Positions 9,443 through 18,789 of a stretch of DNA of 64,000 bases are shown in pieces. Each line of letters opens with the position of its first letter. The first letter of the stretch is position 1. The DNA is taken from positions 707,895-771,894 of the forward strand of contig NZ_AXZL01000076.1 of NCBI RefSeq assembly GCF_000485795.1. Reading direction: 5' to 3'. A program made the position numbers and the translations under genes. The notes beneath the pieces were generated by a model. It was not told where the DNA came from and searched no databases. It saw nothing but the letters and a program-made list of their open reading frames with translations. The stretch comes from Shewanella decolorationis S12. GTDB lineage: Bacteria; Pseudomonadota; Gammaproteobacteria; Enterobacterales; Shewanellaceae.

Positions 9443-9469
9443 AAAAAGCCCATCGTTGATGGGCTTTTT
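9443..9469. terminator. Bidirectional terminator between the cyclase gene and rraB
   Basis: A long perfect stem (AAAAAGCCCATC / GATGGGCTTTTT, 3-nt loop) lies between two converging genes and has A- and T-runs on both flanks, so it can serve both strands. Confidence 0.88.
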
Positions 9470-9495
9470 GTTACTCAAATCTCAATGGTCGAGAA

Positions 9496-9903
9496 TTAGT
9501 GCGGGAAACCGTCATCTTCTTCGTCGTCACCTTCTTCATCATCGATATCGTCGCCAACGAAGTAAGTGCCCCAGCCGTCGTAATCCACTTTTTGTTTAGC
9601 GGCGAGTTGCAGTAACTGCTCGGTCGCTTTATCCAGTAATGCCACTTCCAGCTTGTGGTAAGCAATAGCATCAAAACAGAAAATCACTGAGCCATCTTCC
9701 AACTCCATCTCTTCAGCATCATTGACTTCAAAACCGAGTTTGAATGCATCAACGGCGGCTTTTTCTAAGCGGTCGAAGTTGCTAGATGAGAAATGATGCT
9801 CAATGGTGTATTCAGCATCTGGCTCTGAGCCATCGTCAAGCAGGGCTTGCACTATGTCACGATTCTCGGCAAGTTGGGCTTTTAATTGACTTTCAATAGA
9901 CAT
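9496..9903 (-). CDS. rraB: Ribonuclease E inhibitor RraB
   Basis: RraB binds RNase E and modulates mRNA turnover. The 135-residue protein aligns well with E. coli RraB: LLDDGSEPDAEYTIEHHF near the start and the conserved VDYDGWGTYF near residues 110-120 are diagnostic. The C-terminus is a run of Asp and Glu residues. The open frame extends upstream, but the ATG at 9903 is preceded by GGAG and matches the E. coli start. plsC lies 43 bp upstream on the same strand, so they may be co-transcribed. Confidence 0.94.
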   Translation of the reverse strand: MSIESQLKAQLAENRDIVQALLDDGSEPDAEYTIEHHFSSSNFDRLEKAAVDAFKLGFEVNDAEEMELEDGSVIFCFDAIAYHKLEVALLDKATEQLLQLAAKQKVDYDGWGTYFVGDDIDDEEGDDEEDDGFPH

Positions 9904-9946
9904 GGATTTGTCTCCGTTAAGGTAAAACTGGCTCAAATTGGCGCTA

Positions 9947-10690
9947 TTATACGTCATCACCTTCGAGAGTTTTACCCATTAATGCTGCCGCTTCACGATT
10001 TATCTCGTTAAATTTGGCCGACATAGTCTCATACACTTGGGCAGAAAAGGCCTTAACATCGGCTTTGTCTAACCCTTCGGTTGGGATAGGCGCCATCATC
10101 TCAATGATGACAACCCCGTTATCCCAACGGTTTAAATTAATATGGCTCTGGCAAGAGGCGAGCACTGGCACTATTGGCACCCCTGCGGCAAGCGCAGTAT
10201 GGAATGCGCCCGCTTTAAAGGGGAGCAGGCCGCGGCCACGTGAGCGGGTACCCTCGGGGAAAATCCACACAGATAAACGGTTCTGTTTAATCTTTTCAGC
10301 GGTTTTGGCCATGGTATCGAAGGCACTGTTACGATTTTTTCTATCGATCAGAATATTGCCCGATAACCAGTAGATCTGCCCAAATAGCGGGATCCACACT
10401 AAGCTCTTTTTGCCTAAACTGACGGTACTTTTGGGCACAGCTTTAGTATGAGTGAACAAATCGAAGTTATTTTGATGATTCCCTAAAAAAATGTAGGGAC
10501 CATCCTGCACCTCTTTATGCCGACGCACTATGACTTTGAGCCCTAGAATAGGGGCGACGGATGAGAAGATCTTGGCGAACATATGTACATTGTCACGGTG
10601 ACGAGGTCTCAACAAACAAACCAAACCACCAAAAATAAACGCGAGTAACAATGACACAGCCAACAACACAGATCTGACGATTAACAGCAC
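9947..10690 (-). CDS. plsC: 1-acyl-sn-glycerol-3-phosphate acyltransferase
   Basis: PlsC acylates lysophosphatidic acid to phosphatidic acid at the inner membrane. The 247-residue product is close to E. coli PlsC (245). It has the catalytic NHQNNFD motif, the GKKSLVWIPLFGQIYWLSGN segment and FPEGTRSRGRGLLPFK. One N-terminal membrane helix is present. The reading frame is open further upstream, but the GTG at 10690 follows a GGAG and gives the E. coli-like N-terminus. The neighbouring rraB lies downstream. Confidence 0.94.
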   Translation of the reverse strand: MLLIVRSVLLAVSLLLAFIFGGLVCLLRPRHRDNVHMFAKIFSSVAPILGLKVIVRRHKEVQDGPYIFLGNHQNNFDLFTHTKAVPKSTVSLGKKSLVWIPLFGQIYWLSGNILIDRKNRNSAFDTMAKTAEKIKQNRLSVWIFPEGTRSRGRGLLPFKAGAFHTALAAGVPIVPVLASCQSHINLNRWDNGVVIIEMMAPIPTEGLDKADVKAFSAQVYETMSAKFNEINREAAALMGKTLEGDDV

Positions 10691-10790
10691 GACATGCTCC
10701 AAGGGTGAAAGTGGCGACAGTATAGCCACCCAGCCCAAGGGACTCAATATAATGTTTACATCTGTAAGCTGAGTTGCTAACAATCCAAAC

Positions 10791-10836
10791 AAAAGCCCAT
10801 CGGCACACGCGCAATCATGCACGCCGATGGGCTTTT
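10791..10836 (-). terminator. Terminator of the metal-uptake cluster
   Basis: A 14-bp stem (AAAAGCCCATCGGC and its complement) with an 18-nt loop lies 38 bp past the permease stop codon. On the minus strand it ends in a T-rich tract. It separates the metal cluster from plsC. Confidence 0.8.
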
Positions 10837-10873
10837 AAATCAATATCTAAGCTTAAAAAGCTAAGCTAAAAAC

Positions 10874-11653
10874 CTAGTTTGCGACCTGGCGCACTGCCGC
10901 GATTTTACTTAAGCCTAAACGGAATACTAAAGCACTTATGGCTAAGGTAGCGACAATCGCCGCACCGCTCGGTAAGTCCAACGTAGCCGATAGCACCAGC
11001 CCCAGCAAGTAACCCGTAAGGCCGACCAGATAGGCATAAAACAAGCCGTTTTTACCTTGATACTTGTTAAGGGCAAGTGCAGGTAAAATAAGGGTGCTAA
11101 ACACTAAATAGACCCCAACCAGCTCTACCGACAAGGTGATCACCAACGCAAATAGCAGATAGAATCCCGCACCGTTTAAGATCTGTGGCCGCAAGAATAT
11201 CACCGCTAACACAGCCGCATACACCACTGTCGGTAACACTAATTGCGACCAACTCACCCAAAGGATCTGGCCCGACATCAATTGCTTCAACAACTCTGCC
11301 CCGTGGGGATCGTTTGCCAGCAATAGCATGGCCGCCACCGCCGACAACACGTAAAAGCAACCTATCATCGCCTCTAGCTCGCCCGCCATACGCTTGGATA
11401 ACCAAGCGATAAATCCCGCCCCCGCAAGGGCGAATAAGGCTGGCATCCACACATTAGAAAATGGTATATCCTCTAATCTGTGGTCCATATGTGCCACAAT
11501 CGCCCCCAACGCGGCGACTTGTGCAATAGCTAAATCGATAAAGATAATCCCACGCTTAAGCACTTGTTTACCAAGTACAATATGCGTTGAGAGCACTAAG
11601 ATCCCCGCCGCCAGTGCTGGCAGCAGGATCGACATCAGTTCCAGATCCAGCAT
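10874..11653 (-). CDS. Metal (zinc/manganese family) ABC transporter permease
   Basis: This 259-residue integral membrane protein belongs to the ZnuB/MntB permease family, with about eight hydrophobic helices across the whole length. It is the last gene of a minus-strand cluster and starts 4 bp after the binding-protein gene, so translational coupling is likely. Its partner would be the binding protein at 11658. No ATPase gene is present in the cluster, unlike a standard znuABC set. Zinc is the likely substrate given the His-rich neighbours, but the metal cannot be read from the permease. Confidence 0.88.
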   Translation of the reverse strand: MLDLELMSILLPALAAGILVLSTHIVLGKQVLKRGIIFIDLAIAQVAALGAIVAHMDHRLEDIPFSNVWMPALFALAGAGFIAWLSKRMAGELEAMIGCFYVLSAVAAMLLLANDPHGAELLKQLMSGQILWVSWSQLVLPTVVYAAVLAVIFLRPQILNGAGFYLLFALVITLSVELVGVYLVFSTLILPALALNKYQGKNGLFYAYLVGLTGYLLGLVLSATLDLPSGAAIVATLAISALVFRLGLSKIAAVRQVAN

Positions 11654-11657
11654 AGGC

Positions 11658-12566
11658 TTATTTCACCCCGTTTAAGAGGGAAATTGCACTGTCGTAGAGG
11701 CTAAAGAGATCTTGGCTGGCATCGTTACCACCAACTGACATTGGCAGCATGACAACTGGCAGATTAGCCTTTTCGCCCAACCAGTTAGCACCGCGCTCAT
11801 CCTGATAGGACGCCACAACCACCGCCAAAATATCCTTCTGCTCGGCGCGGCTAAGCAGACTCGCTAAATGACCGCTAGTCGGTGCCAAACCGGGTTTAGG
11901 CTCAAGATCAGCGACTTGTTCTATGCCTAACCAGTTAAACAGGTATCTAAAACTGGTGTGGTAAGCGATGACTTTTTTGCCTTTTAACGCTTTGGCTTGT
12001 TCTTCCCAGCGAGGAATAGCCGCCTGCCAACGTGAACTAAAGTCCGCTAGGGCCTTTTGATAATTCGCCGCCTCACTTGGATGCAGCTGACTCATCTTGG
12101 CACTCAGTGCATTCGCGACAGTGAGCAGACGATTGGGATCGAAGTGAATATGCGGATTACCCTGTGCATGCACATCGCCCATGCTGCGGTCGACACTCGC
12201 TAATTTATCTAAGGTATCGATCTGATCGGCGGCGAAAAACAGCCCCTGATCGGTAGAGCGAACCTTAGCGTTAGCCGACTTCATTTGCAGCATTGGTAGC
12301 CAACCGATTTCTAAATCGGCGCCCGCACAGACTACTAGATCCGCTTGGCGCATTTTGGCGATCAAACTCGGACGCGCCTGCACTTGATGTGGATCCTGCA
12401 GGGCCGTGGTTGCCGAATAAATGTTGGCATTTGGAGCCAGCTCTTTTGCCAGTGCGGCATATTCGGGTTCACAGGCAAACACATTCAGCTCAGCGTGGGC
12501 AAAGCCTGAACAAGCGATAGACAGGGCCGCTGCGGCCGCTTTAACAAAATTAGAATTGATGCGCAC
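11658..12566 (-). CDS. Metal ABC transporter substrate-binding protein
   Basis: This 302-residue ZnuA-family protein has a signal peptide (VRINSNFVKAAAAALSIACS..., cut near HA-ELNV), so it is periplasmic. Likely metal ligands are His in DPHQVQARPS, His in NPHIHFDPN and His in AYHTSFRYLF. The His-rich loop of classical ZnuA is absent. The GTG at 12566 follows GGGGG and overlaps the end of the upstream outer-membrane protein gene by 17 bp, which implies coupling. An in-frame upstream ATG (12626) would place 20 residues before the signal peptide and is less likely. Confidence 0.88.
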   Translation of the reverse strand: MRINSNFVKAAAAALSIACSGFAHAELNVFACEPEYAALAKELAPNANIYSATTALQDPHQVQARPSLIAKMRQADLVVCAGADLEIGWLPMLQMKSANAKVRSTDQGLFFAADQIDTLDKLASVDRSMGDVHAQGNPHIHFDPNRLLTVANALSAKMSQLHPSEAANYQKALADFSSRWQAAIPRWEEQAKALKGKKVIAYHTSFRYLFNWLGIEQVADLEPKPGLAPTSGHLASLLSRAEQKDILAVVVASYQDERGANWLGEKANLPVVMLPMSVGGNDASQDLFSLYDSAISLLNGVK

Positions 12567-13731
12567 CGTGAGCCCCCAGAGACATAATGTATTGAATAGT
12601 GAAAACATTGTCGTCTTCGATTCCATCGAAGTTAGTTCCCTTCTGATTGGTGTATTGGAAACGTACCGTGGAGAAATGGCTCGAATGCCACGCCAGACTC
12701 ACCTCAGATTCCTTTAACTTCTGTCCATGGAAATGATCGCCATGGAGCTCTTGAGTATCCACCTCACCGTAACGCACACCCGCAGACCAGCTAGGCGTGA
12801 ATTGATACACGCTGCTCAGATACCAACCTTGATGATAGTCCTTGCTCGGCGCGTCCTCAGGATGCAGGTCGCTCGGTACAAAGTCCGTCACGCGGTAATA
12901 CTCACCGCTCAGGGTCAGGTTTTGGTATTTATAGTTGCCATTTGGCGCCCATTTATACACAAAATCAGCCCCATAGGTATTTTTGCCTGTGTAAGATGCC
13001 GCATGGCTGTGATCATGGCCTTCCTCGGCCGCTTCATCTTCGTGCTCGTCACCCTCTTCATGGGCTGTAACTTGACCATTTTCGTTACGCAGGTAGCTCA
13101 ATCCCGCCTGCCATGAACTGTTATCACCAATATCACCACCGATCTTGGTGTAGAAGGTGTAAACACCCACGTTTTTAAACTCACGCTCACCGTGTTCATC
13201 GGCAGCGCGCATGCTATCGCCTTTAAAGGCTTCTGCACCTATGGTCCAATACAGATCCGTTGGCGCCACAAAGTTTAAGCGCACACCGTCATCAAAATAA
13301 TGGCCGCCGAAAAATGCGCGATAAGCAATCGGGCGATCAGTGAATGAGTCAGTATGTAAATGCTGGTTATTTAAATAGCCGATATCCGAGAGGAAACGTC
13401 CGCCACGGATTGAGAAACCCGCTGGCATCGCCATGGTTTGGATAAAGGCTTCTTCGAGATTGAGTTCAGTTTCACCGTCGTGCATCTCAACAACGGCGGT
13501 CACTTTGCCATAGAACATGTCGTCAATATTGGCGCTCATGGCCAGCTCAGTTTCACCTAAACCAAAGCCTTCGGCGGTTTCAGCCAATGGACGTTCAGCC
13601 GTTTGGTAGTAGCCATTGAGTACTGCGCTAATCGCTGGATTGGTTAAACTTGAGTCAGCGGCAAATAATGTCGGCGATGCAAATGCGCATGCCAAGGCCA
13701 CCAAAGAAATTCGGTTGTTCAAAACAGTCAT
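12550..13731 (-). CDS. His-rich outer-membrane (porin-like) protein of the zinc cluster
   Basis: This 393-residue protein begins with a signal peptide (ALACAFASPTLFAADS). Its alternating beta-strand pattern and aromatic residues suit an outer-membrane barrel. A His/Glu/Asp-rich stretch (about residues 215-245, with EGHDHSH) probably forms a metal-binding loop, and HGDHFHGQ is a second His cluster. It ends in F, as many outer-membrane proteins do. The ATG at 13731 follows GGAG. Overlap with the binding-protein gene ties it to metal uptake, plausibly as a zinc-selective outer-membrane channel. I do not recognise a named family. Confidence 0.75.
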   Translation of the reverse strand: MTVLNNRISLVALACAFASPTLFAADSSLTNPAISAVLNGYYQTAERPLAETAEGFGLGETELAMSANIDDMFYGKVTAVVEMHDGETELNLEEAFIQTMAMPAGFSIRGGRFLSDIGYLNNQHLHTDSFTDRPIAYRAFFGGHYFDDGVRLNFVAPTDLYWTIGAEAFKGDSMRAADEHGEREFKNVGVYTFYTKIGGDIGDNSSWQAGLSYLRNENGQVTAHEEGDEHEDEAAEEGHDHSHAASYTGKNTYGADFVYKWAPNGNYKYQNLTLSGEYYRVTDFVPSDLHPEDAPSKDYHQGWYLSSVYQFTPSWSAGVRYGEVDTQELHGDHFHGQKLKESEVSLAWHSSHFSTVRFQYTNQKGTNFDGIEDDNVFTIQYIMSLGAHGAHQF

Positions 13732-13812
13732 GATATCTCCAAAATACAACTAGCACTCGATGACCCAGAAAAGTCACCAAGAAATACAATAAGTTAAAAT
13801 GTAAAAGTTGAT

Positions 13813-14103
13813 TTAACGGAGAGCTGGCGGCGCGCGGCTGTGGTAAACACTGACGTGTTTAGAGAAGGTAATGGGTAAGACAAACTCACAAACATCGAAT
13901 CGCTGTACCGCTAAATGGAGCTTAAGCGGCTGGGTGAGCAGAATTTTATTCAGCTGATGTTGATGAAAGCACAAAGTACAGTGCGTCTTTGCCCCATCAT
14001 CAAGGTGAGTCACGCTATGGGCTGAGGCAACAAAAGACAGCAATACCAATACGGCAGCAAGCCATATCGAAATTGTGCGTCTTATGTGACTGTGCAGTCT
14101 CAC
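13813..14103 (-). CDS. Small exported protein, probable zinc chaperone of the uptake cluster
   Basis: The 96-residue product starts with a hydrophobic signal segment (IWLAAVLVLLSFVASAHS). It carries a HxxxxxxxxxHCTLCFHQHQ cluster of Cys and His residues around positions 30-50 that looks suited to metal binding. Similar small proteins next to zinc transporters are annotated as zinc chaperones; the assignment here rests on context and this motif. The GTG start at 14103 follows GGGGA. It is the first gene of the metal-uptake cluster, 81 bp before the outer-membrane protein gene. Confidence 0.6.
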   Translation of the reverse strand: MRLHSHIRRTISIWLAAVLVLLSFVASAHSVTHLDDGAKTHCTLCFHQHQLNKILLTQPLKLHLAVQRFDVCEFVLPITFSKHVSVYHSRAPPALR

Positions 14104-14178
14104 TCAGTCGTCCCCATAGTAAAAAAGTGGCTCAAGTTTAAGTCAGGCGGCTAGCAAGTTGCAATAAGGTAATCGCCC

Positions 14179-14209
14179 TGCAATGCGTTACAAGATATTT
14201 ACCATTGCA
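14179..14209. promoter_or_regulatory. Interrupted palindrome upstream of the zinc cluster
   Basis: Perfect 7-bp arms TGCAATG / CATTGCA flank a 17-bp AT-rich spacer, about 75 bp before the first gene of the metal cluster. A Zur-type regulator is the obvious candidate, but the spacing is wider than a usual Zur box, so the assignment is weak. Confidence 0.25.
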
Positions 14210-14358
14210 ACTTTAGGGTGAAAAACGTACAACAAAAAACTGACTCAGGTTGGCAAAAAGAGTTATTTAAGATTAGCTTAAGTCAGTAAAACTATGATGT
14301 GCTCGGTGTGATACCCGCTCAATCTAGAATCCATTCAATCCAGCAAAAGGCAACCAAA

Positions 14359-14484
14359 ATGCTAGCATTTTTTCGTGAAAACTTAGGATTAATCTTAGGG
14401 ATAGTGATTTTCGGCGCAGTGATTTTGGGTGGTATTTATTACGTAGAACACTCATTAGAGAGTCAAGAACAGGTTGTTCAATAG
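14359..14484 (+). CDS. Small single-pass membrane protein
   Basis: The likely product is 41 residues from the ATG at 14359, with one strong membrane helix (LGLILGIVIFGAVILGGIYYV) and a short acidic tail. A longer frame opens at 14299, but its extra residues look non-coding. No family is recognised. It stands alone between the divergent metal cluster and a converging zinc-ribbon protein. AAGG upstream is a modest ribosome binding site. Confidence 0.5.
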   Translation: MLAFFRENLGLILGIVIFGAVILGGIYYVEHSLESQEQVVQ

Positions 14485-14564
14485 CCAAGCTCTAGTCTAA
14501 ACCAAGTTGAGCCTGTGCGATAACACCTGCGCAGCTCGACTCGGTTAATCCAATCCCCTCACCT

Positions 14565-14894
14565 CTAGCGATACTTTTGCCGTTGATCGCTATCGTCTTC
14601 TTTTTTAGGTGCCTCAATGGTTTGCAATTGATCCATAAAATGGCTCACCAGCAGCAACATCACACAGAAGATCATCACAGGGATCAAAAAATGCCGCGTC
14701 GAGGCATCGAAGTAGCAGTATAAGCCTGTAGCTAAGCTCGCATAAAAGCCAAAAAGTTTTAGCTTCAATAACTTAGGGTTGTGCCCCAGCCACGCTGAAC
14801 AATGGGGGCATTGCACTTGAGCGTGAAAGCCTTTGCCACGCTGTTGGGTAATTTGAGCAATTTTAATCGACTGATGGCAATGGGAGCACAACAT
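14565..14894 (-). CDS. Zinc-ribbon membrane protein of unknown function
   Basis: This 109-residue protein has an N-terminal zinc ribbon made by CSHCHQS (residues 3-6) and CPHC (about 29-32), followed by two membrane helices (LFGFYASLATGLYCYF and LIPVMIFCVMLLLVSHF). The tail is charged. The layout resembles the CXXC plus two-helix proteins seen widely in Shewanella and Vibrio. Function is unknown. It is a single gene with no obvious operon partners. Confidence 0.7.
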   Translation of the reverse strand: MLCSHCHQSIKIAQITQQRGKGFHAQVQCPHCSAWLGHNPKLLKLKLFGFYASLATGLYCYFDASTRHFLIPVMIFCVMLLLVSHFMDQLQTIEAPKKEDDSDQRQKYR

Positions 14895-15115
14895 TTACGG
14901 TACATTCCTAACTATGGGGCGCTAAGTCTACCAGATCCTCATCCCATTAAGTCGAACTAATTAGCACTCTTGCAGCAAGACTTCCCGCAATAGCTTAATG
15001 CTGCAAACCCGCGCACAACTTTCGTACTCTAGCAACAATTTATGCTGTTGCGATTTTACAGTGTTAAACGCACCTTCTATGATGTAGCTACCTATTTTTA
15101 TTGAAGATAACGCCT

Positions 15116-16768
15116 ATGCGCCGCTCACTCATATTAATACTTGCCCTAAGCTTTCCCCTGCTATTGAGTACCGAGGTTTTCGCGACGGATGCAGAACCGG
15201 TCGCCGCCACGCAAACCGCGCCAATCCCTAATGAAACTCAAGTTGAGCTCACAACATTACAAGCAGCCATTAAAGAAGATATTGCGCGCTTAGCTCAATC
15301 CCAAGGTGAATTGCGTACCATTGTTGAATACCGTATTCAGAATAAGACCTTACAGCTACGCAATAAGATTAAAGCGCTGTTAGAAGACGGCACCTACGAT
15401 AAAACTTTTATGCTGTCGATAGTGCATGAGCAGCTGAAATTTAATATCAAAATCAATGAGTACTTTAATGATATCGTCACTAAGTTGTCCCACAAGCTCG
15501 GCACGACGGATGATGAAGCGACTCTACTCGAGATCTCACATCGCGAGCTCGATAAGGACAATAACTACAAACAACGACTCGAGACCTTAAACTGGCTCAG
15601 CCAAATGGGTGAAGATGTGGCAGCGCAAAAAACCGAGCTGACCCAAATCCTCTTAAGTCGCGCCGATAACTTCGATAGCTTTGTTACCTTCACTCAGCAA
15701 CAGTTACAAAATGCAGTCAACGCCGCCACTAATGCGGGTAAAGACGTGACCGCAGCGCAAACCAGTCGCGTTATGCAGCTGAAGGATAGATTGGCGCTCA
15801 ACAGTCAAAGCCTTAGCATAGATATCGACTTACTCGATGCGCTAGAGCAAAATACTGCCTCACTGAAAAAGACCTTGTTCAGTATCTCAGGCGATATTAC
15901 TCAAGATGTGCTGAGTATCGATGTAGCCTCAAGCCTCGTTGAGCAATGGCTCAATACCGCCAAAGAACAGGCCATTAACCATGGTCCTACTTTAGTCTTT
16001 AAGTTATTTATCTTCTGTCTGATCCTGTTTGTCGCAAGCCTTGCAGGCAAACTGGCGAAGAAGATTGTCCGTAATACTGTCAGTAACTCTAAGTTAAATT
16101 TCAGTAAGTTACTGCAAGACTTCTTTACCTCGCTCTCGGGCAAAGCGGTCTTTACTATCGGCGTGCTGATTGCCCTCTCTCAACTTGGCATAGAGTTAGG
16201 CCCGTTATTGGCAGGCTTTGGTATCGCCGGTGTGATTATCGGTTTCGCCCTGCAGGATTCACTCTCGAACTTTGCCTCGGGCATGATGATTTTGATCTAT
16301 CGCCCCTACGATGTGGGCGATCTGATTAACGCCGCAGGTGTTACGGGGCGTGTAAGCCATATGAGCCTTGTCTCCACTACAATTAAAACGTTAGATAACC
16401 AAAGGCTTATCATTCCAAACAATAAGATTTGGGGCGATACCATTAACAATATTACTGCCGAGCATCAACGCCGCGTCGACATGACCTTCGGTATTGGTTA
16501 TGGCGACAATATTGAGCATGCCGAAGCCGTGCTTAAGTCGATTGTTGAGGCGCATCCTAAGGTGCAAAAAATCCCTGCACCAACCATTAAGCTGCATGTG
16601 TTAGGGGAATCCTCGGTCGACTTTATCGTCCGTCCTTGGGCCAAACCCGAAGATTATTGGGATGTGTATTGGGATATTACCCGCGAAGTGAAAATGCGCT
16701 TCGATGCCGAGGGCATTAGCATTCCTTTCCCGCAGCGCGATGTGCATATTTACCAAACCAATAAATAA
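15116..16768 (+). CDS. Mechanosensitive ion channel, MscS family
   Basis: This 550-residue protein has a signal peptide (MRRSLILILALSFPLLLS), a long helical periplasmic region (about 30-280) and a C-terminal MscS channel core. The pore-lining helix and vestibule are recognisable in GPLLAGFGIAGVIIGFALQDSLSNFASG and IYRPYDVGD. It should open under membrane tension to release solutes. The TTG at 15101 is possible, but the ATG at 15116 opens the signal peptide directly. The protein is longer than E. coli MscS (286) and closer to MscK/YbdG-like relatives. A terminator follows. Confidence 0.9.
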   Translation: MRRSLILILALSFPLLLSTEVFATDAEPVAATQTAPIPNETQVELTTLQAAIKEDIARLAQSQGELRTIVEYRIQNKTLQLRNKIKALLEDGTYDKTFMLSIVHEQLKFNIKINEYFNDIVTKLSHKLGTTDDEATLLEISHRELDKDNNYKQRLETLNWLSQMGEDVAAQKTELTQILLSRADNFDSFVTFTQQQLQNAVNAATNAGKDVTAAQTSRVMQLKDRLALNSQSLSIDIDLLDALEQNTASLKKTLFSISGDITQDVLSIDVASSLVEQWLNTAKEQAINHGPTLVFKLFIFCLILFVASLAGKLAKKIVRNTVSNSKLNFSKLLQDFFTSLSGKAVFTIGVLIALSQLGIELGPLLAGFGIAGVIIGFALQDSLSNFASGMMILIYRPYDVGDLINAAGVTGRVSHMSLVSTTIKTLDNQRLIIPNNKIWGDTINNITAEHQRRVDMTFGIGYGDNIEHAEAVLKSIVEAHPKVQKIPAPTIKLHVLGESSVDFIVRPWAKPEDYWDVYWDITREVKMRFDAEGISIPFPQRDVHIYQTNK

Positions 16769-16794
16769 CGCTTCGCCAACACGAAAACTAAACA

Positions 16795-16826
16795 AGAGGC
16801 GCAATCCTAGATTGCGCCTTTTTCAT
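16795..16826 (+). terminator. Rho-independent terminator of the MscS gene
   Basis: A GAGGCGCAAT / ATTGCGCCTT stem with a short loop, followed by a T-run, sits 27 bp past the MscS stop codon. Confidence 0.85.
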
Positions 16827-16848
16827 TATATTCAAACTGTTAATTATA

Positions 16849-18561
16849 TTAACCTAAACCAGTAATCTCGCCATCAGCGCCGATATCAATCTTTAAATAG
16901 CCGGGAACTAATCCAAGCCCAGGCATAGTCATCACATTCCCCACCAGCGCGGTAATAAATCCTGCCCCCGCATTTAACACTAACTCGCGCACAGGCACGG
17001 TAAAACCTTGCGGCACGCCTTTAAGTTGAGGGTCATGGCTAATGGATAAGGGGGTTTTCGCCATACAGACAGGTAAATGGGCGTAACCAAGGGCACTGAG
17101 TTCCTGTAATTGCAGCTTAGCCGTCTCAGAAAAACTTACCCCTGCAGCGCCATAACCGACCTCGGCCAAGGTGGATAATTTCGCCTCAAGCGCCATTTCA
17201 TCGGGATATAGTAGGGTAAACTCGCTTGGCTGCTCACAGGCGCGCATGACGGTTTTCGCCAAGGCCAACGCCCCCGCCTCTCCTTGGCTAAACGCCTCGC
17301 TAAGCTCGCAGCCAAAGGCAGCAGTGCCCACAACGGCCTCAATCAACCAGTTAAGCTCTGCCTGTGTATCGGTTGCAAAGCGATTGATGGCCACCACAAC
17401 GGGAATGCCGTAACGCGCCACATTATTGATATGCCAGTTTAAGTTGGCAAATCCCGCCTCGAGACGGGCCTGGTCGGGCGCATTGATATCTGTATCCGAA
17501 GTTAAGCCGCTATTGGCCTTCAGTGCTTTTAAGGTGGTGACTAACACTGCGGCACTCGGGGTTAACCCCGACTGGCGCGCCTTGATATTACAAAACTTCT
17601 CAAACCCCATATCGGAGCCAAAACCGCCTTCCGTCACTACAAAATCGGCCAGTTTTAGGGCGATATCGTCGGCAATCACCGACGAGTTACCGTGGGCGAT
17701 ATTGGCAAAGGGCCCTGCGTGGATAAGACAAGGCGCACCGTTTAAGGTCTGCATTAAGGTAGGTTTTACCGCATCCGCCATGATCGCCGTCATCGCGCCG
17801 GCAACTCCAAGGTCTTCCGCGCTAATAGCCGCACCTTGGCGATTCACAGCTAGTACTAGCTTGCCAATACGCGTGCGCATGTCTGCTAGATTACGGCTGA
17901 GCGCCAAAATCGCCATTAACTCGGAGGCGGCGGTAATATCAAAGCCAGAGGTGTAAGCGGGGCCATTATTTTCACCTAGCCCGACTTCAATCTCACGTAA
18001 ACAGCGATCGTTATGATCGACCACTCGGTGCCAACGGATGCCGTTAGGCGCTATATCTAAGTAACTCAGCCCAGACTGCAGCTCAAATTCGACCTTGCCT
18101 AACCGCGTTTCATGGTACAGCCGAGAGGCTATCGCTGCCGCGCCAAGATTATGGGCGCTGCTGACGGCATGTATGTCTCCTGTTAAATGCAGATTCAGCT
18201 CCTGCATGGGCACCACTTGGGCGCAACCGCCACCAGCGGCTCCGCCTTTCACCCCAAATACTGGGCCCATACTGGGCTGGCGAATACAGGCGCACACCTT
18301 GTTACCTAGCGCTTTGAGGGATTGGGTTAAACCAATGGTGGTAACGGTTTTGCCTTCGCCGTGGGGCGTTGGCGTCACGGCGGTGACAATGATCAGTTTG
18401 CCCTGTTGCTGCTCGGCTAAACGCTGCTGCACACGTAAATCTACCTTGGCTTTAGTCGTGCCAAATAGCTGCATCTCATCGGGCAATAACCCAAATTCGG
18501 CGCCAAGCGCGGCAATATCTTTTAGGTGCGCGCGGCGCGAAATATCCATATCGGTTAGCAT
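16849..18561 (-). CDS. fhs: Formate-tetrahydrofolate ligase
   Basis: The enzyme makes 10-formyltetrahydrofolate from formate, ATP and tetrahydrofolate in the cytoplasm. The 570-residue product matches family length (about 556-570). The nucleotide-binding loop TPTPHGEGKTVTTIG lies near residues 60-75, and the GGAAGGGCAQVVPM and TEGGFGSDMGFEKF segments are typical. The longer frame starting at 18609 is less likely because the ATG at 18561 is preceded by GGGAGAG. It is a single gene, with no folate operon partners nearby. Confidence 0.96.
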   Translation of the reverse strand: MLTDMDISRRAHLKDIAALGAEFGLLPDEMQLFGTTKAKVDLRVQQRLAEQQQGKLIIVTAVTPTPHGEGKTVTTIGLTQSLKALGNKVCACIRQPSMGPVFGVKGGAAGGGCAQVVPMQELNLHLTGDIHAVSSAHNLGAAAIASRLYHETRLGKVEFELQSGLSYLDIAPNGIRWHRVVDHNDRCLREIEVGLGENNGPAYTSGFDITAASELMAILALSRNLADMRTRIGKLVLAVNRQGAAISAEDLGVAGAMTAIMADAVKPTLMQTLNGAPCLIHAGPFANIAHGNSSVIADDIALKLADFVVTEGGFGSDMGFEKFCNIKARQSGLTPSAAVLVTTLKALKANSGLTSDTDINAPDQARLEAGFANLNWHINNVARYGIPVVVAINRFATDTQAELNWLIEAVVGTAAFGCELSEAFSQGEAGALALAKTVMRACEQPSEFTLLYPDEMALEAKLSTLAEVGYGAAGVSFSETAKLQLQELSALGYAHLPVCMAKTPLSISHDPQLKGVPQGFTVPVRELVLNAGAGFITALVGNVMTMPGLGLVPGYLKIDIGADGEITGLG

Positions 18562-18789
18562 GGGGTCATCTCTCCCTTGAGTACCTTGCTCTCTAGACAA
18601 GGAATACAAAATAGGTATGCAAAATCGGTTGGTATCAGCAACGACTGATTGAATATGGCGGATATTAGGTGATTAGCTTTAAGATATATAGCCATCGAAA
18701 GGGTTAATGAGCGATTCCTTAATCTGCATCAAATAAATCGACTCGGGTCCTTTCCCCTACAAAATACAGATTCCCAAAAGAGAAACAAC

